A stretch of DNA of 64,000 nucleotides from Clostridiales bacterium UBA7044. Its GTDB lineage: Bacteria; Bacillota; Clostridia; Oscillospirales; Oscillospiraceae. A program made the position numbers and the translations under genes. The notes beneath the pieces were generated by a model that saw only the letters and a list, made by a program, of their open reading frames with translations, did no database searches and was not told the DNA's origin. Positions within the stretch are counted from its first letter, which is position 1, and each line of letters opens with the position of its first letter. The stretch lies in contig DLAP01000022.1 in assembly GCA_002493965.1 (NCBI GenBank), positions 12,343 to 76,342 on the forward strand. The letters run 5' to 3'. Positions 61,355-64,000 of this stretch are shown here, piece after piece.

Positions 61355-62062
61355 ATGATAACCCTATTGCTCTTAGAAGATGATTTCAGCCTGGTGGATG
61401 GGCTGGTTTATTCTTTGAAAAAGAATGATTATTCCGTGGAGGTTGCCCGTACCGTTCAAGAAGCTCTCGCCTTGCTGCCAGAGCTTGACCGCTTTGACCT
61501 GTTGATTTTGGATGTGACCTTGCCGGACGGGACTGGTTTTGAGGTTTGCGAAGCGGTTCGCCGCCAGAATGTCACGATACCGATTCTGTTTTTGACAGCA
61601 TCGGATGAGGAAGTCAATGTGATTCGTGGACTTGACTGCGGCGGAGACGATTACATCACGAAGCCTTTCAAGCTGGGGGAATTGTGTTCCCGTATCCGGG
61701 CGCTGCTGCGCCGGAGCGGCTTACAAAAGCAGCCACGCGCTGACATCCTGCGTTCCGGCCCGGTGTCCATTGATCTTGTCACAAGCCGTGTCATGCTGAA
61801 CGGCCAGCCTTTGGAAGTGACCAGCATGGAATACAGACTGCTCTGCCTGTTTTTGAAGAATGAAGGGATCACCATTCCCCGCAGCCGCATCATGGATCTT
61901 TTGTGGGATGGTAGCGGCAATTTTGTAGACGATAATACCTTGTCAGTGTATATCCGCCGTTTGCGGGAAAAAATTGAGGACGATCCATCCAAGCCAGCTC
62001 ACCTGTTGACTGTCCGGGGATTTGGGTATCAATGGAAGGATGGAAAGGGGGCTGTGCGATGA
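61355..62062 (+). CDS. OmpR-family response regulator
   Basis: A 235-residue regulator. The receiver has Asp8-9 and phosphoacceptor Asp53 (LILDVTLPDG) and Lys103 (YITKPF); the C-terminal winged helix has DDNTLSVYIRRLREKIEDDP. GGAGGG lies upstream. It overlaps the kinase start by 4 bases. By the adjoining ABC genes it likely controls a peptide-antibiotic defence transporter. Confidence 0.93.
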   Translation: MITLLLLEDDFSLVDGLVYSLKKNDYSVEVARTVQEALALLPELDRFDLLILDVTLPDGTGFEVCEAVRRQNVTIPILFLTASDEEVNVIRGLDCGGDDYITKPFKLGELCSRIRALLRRSGLQKQPRADILRSGPVSIDLVTSRVMLNGQPLEVTSMEYRLLCLFLKNEGITIPRSRIMDLLWDGSGNFVDDNTLSVYIRRLREKIEDDPSKPAHLLTVRGFGYQWKDGKGAVR

Positions 62063-63303
62063 GTTTTCTGCGTGAAAAACGTGCTCGTTTCTATTTCCTG
62101 TTTTTGAGCGGTATTGCTCTCGTGCTGTTGTTATTTTCCATCCTTATGACTTGGCAGCATACCCGGCAGGCACAAGAGCTTCTTCTGGAAAAAGAAGCCT
62201 CTCTTGCTTCCTCTCTTTTGGAGCAAGGAGTTTCTGCGGAAGTTGTTGCAGAAGCTATGAAAAGCGAATCTATCAGCACAAACGGTTTGACATTTATGGA
62301 ACAGATCGGACATACAAGTGCCACACCGCTGCCGCTGTCACCGCTGGCAAGACAGACAGCAATTTCGTTTGGGATTTTCACTTGTGTGATTCTTTTCCTG
62401 CTTGGATTCGCTGTGCTTTTTGGCTCTGCCATATATCTGCATCGCCAGGATGCGCTGTATCAAACTGTTATCCGCACAGTGAATGAATATTCGGACGGCA
62501 TTTTCCAAAATCATTTGCCGCAAAACGAAAACGGCCTGCTATACCAGATGTTCGGCGGAATTGAAGAATTGGCTGTCGCTTTGCAGGCAAAAAACGAAAA
62601 TGAACATAAGTCTAAAGAGTTTTTGCAGGAAATGGTGTCAAATATCTCTCATCAGCTGAAAACACCTCTGGCTGCGCTTTCCATGTATACCGAAATCATT
62701 ATGGACGAGCCGGATCAGCCGGATACCGTAACTTCTTTTGCAGAAAAGTCAATGGCCTCTTTACAGCGGATTGAGCAGTTAATCGGAGCATTATTAAAGA
62801 TGGCACGGCTGGATGCTGGCAGTATTGTTTTTGAAAAGAAGCCAATTCTCGTAACGGAACTGTTAGGGCAGGCGCAGGCACCTTTTGCGACAAGAGCAGA
62901 AATGGAAGGAAAGCAGATCATGTTGTCAGGCCCGCCTGATGAAATGCTTACCTGCGATTTTGAATGGACCAGCGAAGCAATCGGCAATCTTATTAAAAAT
63001 GCGCTGGATCATACCGGGCGCGGCGGACTGATTTGCGTAGAGTGGAAACGCTCCCCGGATATGCTGCGGATCAGCGTTTCAGACAATGGATGCGGGATTT
63101 CTCAAGATGACATCCACCACATTTTTAAGCGATTCTATCGGAGCAAACATTCCAGCGACCATACCGGTGTAGGACTGGGCCTGCCGCTTGCGAAAGCAAT
63201 CGTAGAAGGCCAGGGTGGAATAATTTCCGTAGTCAGCACTCCCTGCGAAGGAACAACTTTCACCATCTCCTTCTTCACCAATCTTACAGAATCGCAAGGT
63301 TAA
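62059..63303 (+). CDS. Membrane sensor histidine kinase
   Basis: A 414-residue kinase. Two membrane helices at about residues 11-29 and 103-127 enclose a sensor loop of about 70 residues. The H box is SNISHQLKTPLAALS with the phosphorylated His near residue 198, and N, G1 and G2 boxes appear (IKNALDHTG, DNGCGIS, GVGLGLPLAK). It overlaps the regulator stop by 4 bases. Confidence 0.93.
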   Translation: MSFLREKRARFYFLFLSGIALVLLLFSILMTWQHTRQAQELLLEKEASLASSLLEQGVSAEVVAEAMKSESISTNGLTFMEQIGHTSATPLPLSPLARQTAISFGIFTCVILFLLGFAVLFGSAIYLHRQDALYQTVIRTVNEYSDGIFQNHLPQNENGLLYQMFGGIEELAVALQAKNENEHKSKEFLQEMVSNISHQLKTPLAALSMYTEIIMDEPDQPDTVTSFAEKSMASLQRIEQLIGALLKMARLDAGSIVFEKKPILVTELLGQAQAPFATRAEMEGKQIMLSGPPDEMLTCDFEWTSEAIGNLIKNALDHTGRGGLICVEWKRSPDMLRISVSDNGCGISQDDIHHIFKRFYRSKHSSDHTGVGLGLPLAKAIVEGQGGIISVVSTPCEGTTFTISFFTNLTESQG

Positions 63304-63358
63304 ATTCACCGGAAAGTAAGCTGTTCCTGCTATTCTGAGAGAAAAGGAGGTTAGACCT

Positions 63359-64000
63359 ATGGAAATTTTGAAAGTACAGCAACTTTGTAAAACCTATGGC
63401 TCTGGTGAAGCCAAGGTGGACGCCTTAAAAAATGTCTCCTTCTCTCTGGAGAAAGGACAGTTTGCTGCGGTAGTCGGAGAATCCGGCTCTGGCAAAAGCA
63501 CTCTGCTTAACTGCATTGGCGCGCTGGATACGCCTACATCTGGTAAGATTCAGATCGACGGCCAGGATTTATTTTCTATGAAGGAGGAAAAACGCACGAT
63601 TTTCCGCCGCAGGAATATCGGCTTCATCTTCCAGTCCTTTCAGCTTGTCCCGGAGTTGGATGTAGAGCAGAATATCATTTTCCCGCTTTTATTGGATTAC
63701 AAAAAGCCGGAACAGGCGAAAGTGGAGGAAATTTTGGAAGTGCTGGGCCTTACAGAACGACGGCACCACTTGCCGAGTCAACTGTCCGGCGGACAGCAGC
63801 AACGGGTGGCTATTGGCCGGGCGCTTATCACGAAGCCAAAATTGATTTTGGCAGACGAGCCTACCGGCAACCTGGACAGCAAAAACAGCAGTGAGGTGAT
63901 CGCTCTGCTGACGCAAGCAGCCCGTCGGTATCAGCAAACTATTTTGATGATTACGCACAATTCCAATCTGACGGCATCGGTTGACCGGGTGTTCCGGGTA
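63359..64000 (+). CDS. ABC transporter ATP-binding protein, 5' part (runs off right edge)
   Basis: The first 214 residues of a MacB/LolD-type ATPase. Walker [10 protein letters not shown] is near residue 41, signature LSGGQQQ near 142 and Walker [13 protein letters not shown] near 162. ABC ATPases of this type pair with FtsX-like permeases and, after a two-component system, often give resistance to antimicrobial peptides. AAAAGGAGG precedes the ATG. The frame is open at the edge. Confidence 0.92.
   Translation, partial: MEILKVQQLCKTYGSGEAKVDALKNVSFSLEKGQFAAVVGESGSGKSTLLNCIGALDTPTSGKIQIDGQDLFSMKEEKRTIFRRRNIGFIFQSFQLVPELDVEQNIIFPLLLDYKKPEQAKVEEILEVLGLTERRHHLPSQLSGGQQQRVAIGRALITKPKLILADEPTGNLDSKNSSEVIALLTQAARRYQQTILMITHNSNLTASVDRVFRV

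Larger units (their letters stand above)
26989..64000 (+). mobile_element. Tn1549/CTn-like integrative conjugative element (right end not reached)
   Basis: All genes from 27384 on lie on one strand and follow the order known for Tn1549-like elements: parA/parB, replication protein, PcfB, VirD4, Maff2, VirB6-like, PrgI, VirB4, CHAP hydrolase, DUF4315, DUF4366, topB, CHC2/ArdC protein, TTRAP, giant helicase-methylase, DUF3848/3849, mobC, relaxase. The left boundary lies between the rpsI terminator and parA, but the exact end and target duplication cannot be fixed because the integrase and right end are outside the window. Confidence 0.9.

Noticed and set aside
61355..63303. VanR/VanS vancomycin-resistance pair
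   Set aside because: The two-component genes resemble VanRS only at family level and no vanHAX genes are seen; the following ABC gene points elsewhere.
1..64000. CRISPR arrays, tRNA or rRNA genes
   Set aside because: No regularly spaced repeats or recognisable tRNA/rRNA sequence were seen by eye; a scan with dedicated tools was not possible.

Overview
The window reads as a piece of chromosome from a GC-rich low-GC-phylum relative, i.e. a gut-type Clostridia/Oscillospiraceae Firmicute. Evidence: HPr kinase, a ylxM-ffh-rpsP-khpA-rimM-trmD operon, strong AGGAGG ribosome binding sites, consensus TTGACA/TATAAT promoters and an ICE of the Tn1549/CTn kind common in gut Clostridia. The species cannot be fixed from sequence alone.

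Bases 1 to about 26,990 are ordinary chromosome. In order: the 5' part of truA and a 41-residue ORF overlapping it; an alpha/beta hydrolase abutting a copper P-type ATPase, divergent from an HxlR regulator with a perfect palindrome over both -10 boxes; degV and a threonine/serine exporter; a sirtuin; the SRP/S16/tRNA-modification operon; two GNAT acetyltransferases; a znuABC zinc importer with a TrmO-type methyltransferase; an S51 peptidase, an RluA-type synthase and hprK; rpmB; an M23 peptidase; a RelE/Phd toxin-antitoxin pair; dusB; an ECF sigma factor with an unfamiliar repeat-rich protein and two identical promoter motifs; a TtcA-type protein; and rplM-rpsI.

From just past the rpsI terminator to the right edge (about 37 kb, right end not reached) lies an integrative conjugative element. 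It begins with a non-coding, repeat-bearing end region, then parA-parB, a DUF6017-type replication protein and a phage-type antirepressor. A type IV secretion block follows: PcfB/DUF3801, VirD4 coupling protein, Maff2, VirB6-like protein, PrgI, VirB4 and a CHAP-domain cell-wall hydrolase. Next come a PAPS-reductase-like PP-loop protein, DUF4315 and DUF4366 proteins, topoisomerase III, a CHC2-ArdC-YodL protein, TTRAP, a 2,545-residue methylase/helicase with a nested tnpV gene, a DUF3848/3849 protein and MobC. An AbiEi/AbiEii module plus small genes sits between mobC and the MobA-type relaxase. The element continues with a two-component system and the start of an ABC transporter that is cut by the window edge.

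The most notable points are: the tnpV gene nested out of frame inside the giant helicase gene; the AbiE module between mobC and relaxase with a palindrome on its -10 box; the PP-loop gene whose only plausible start is CTG; two exact ECF-type promoter copies; the palindrome in the copA/hxlR divergent promoter; and a 165-base imperfect hairpin near 16.5 kb. No clearly new multi-gene system stands out beyond these.
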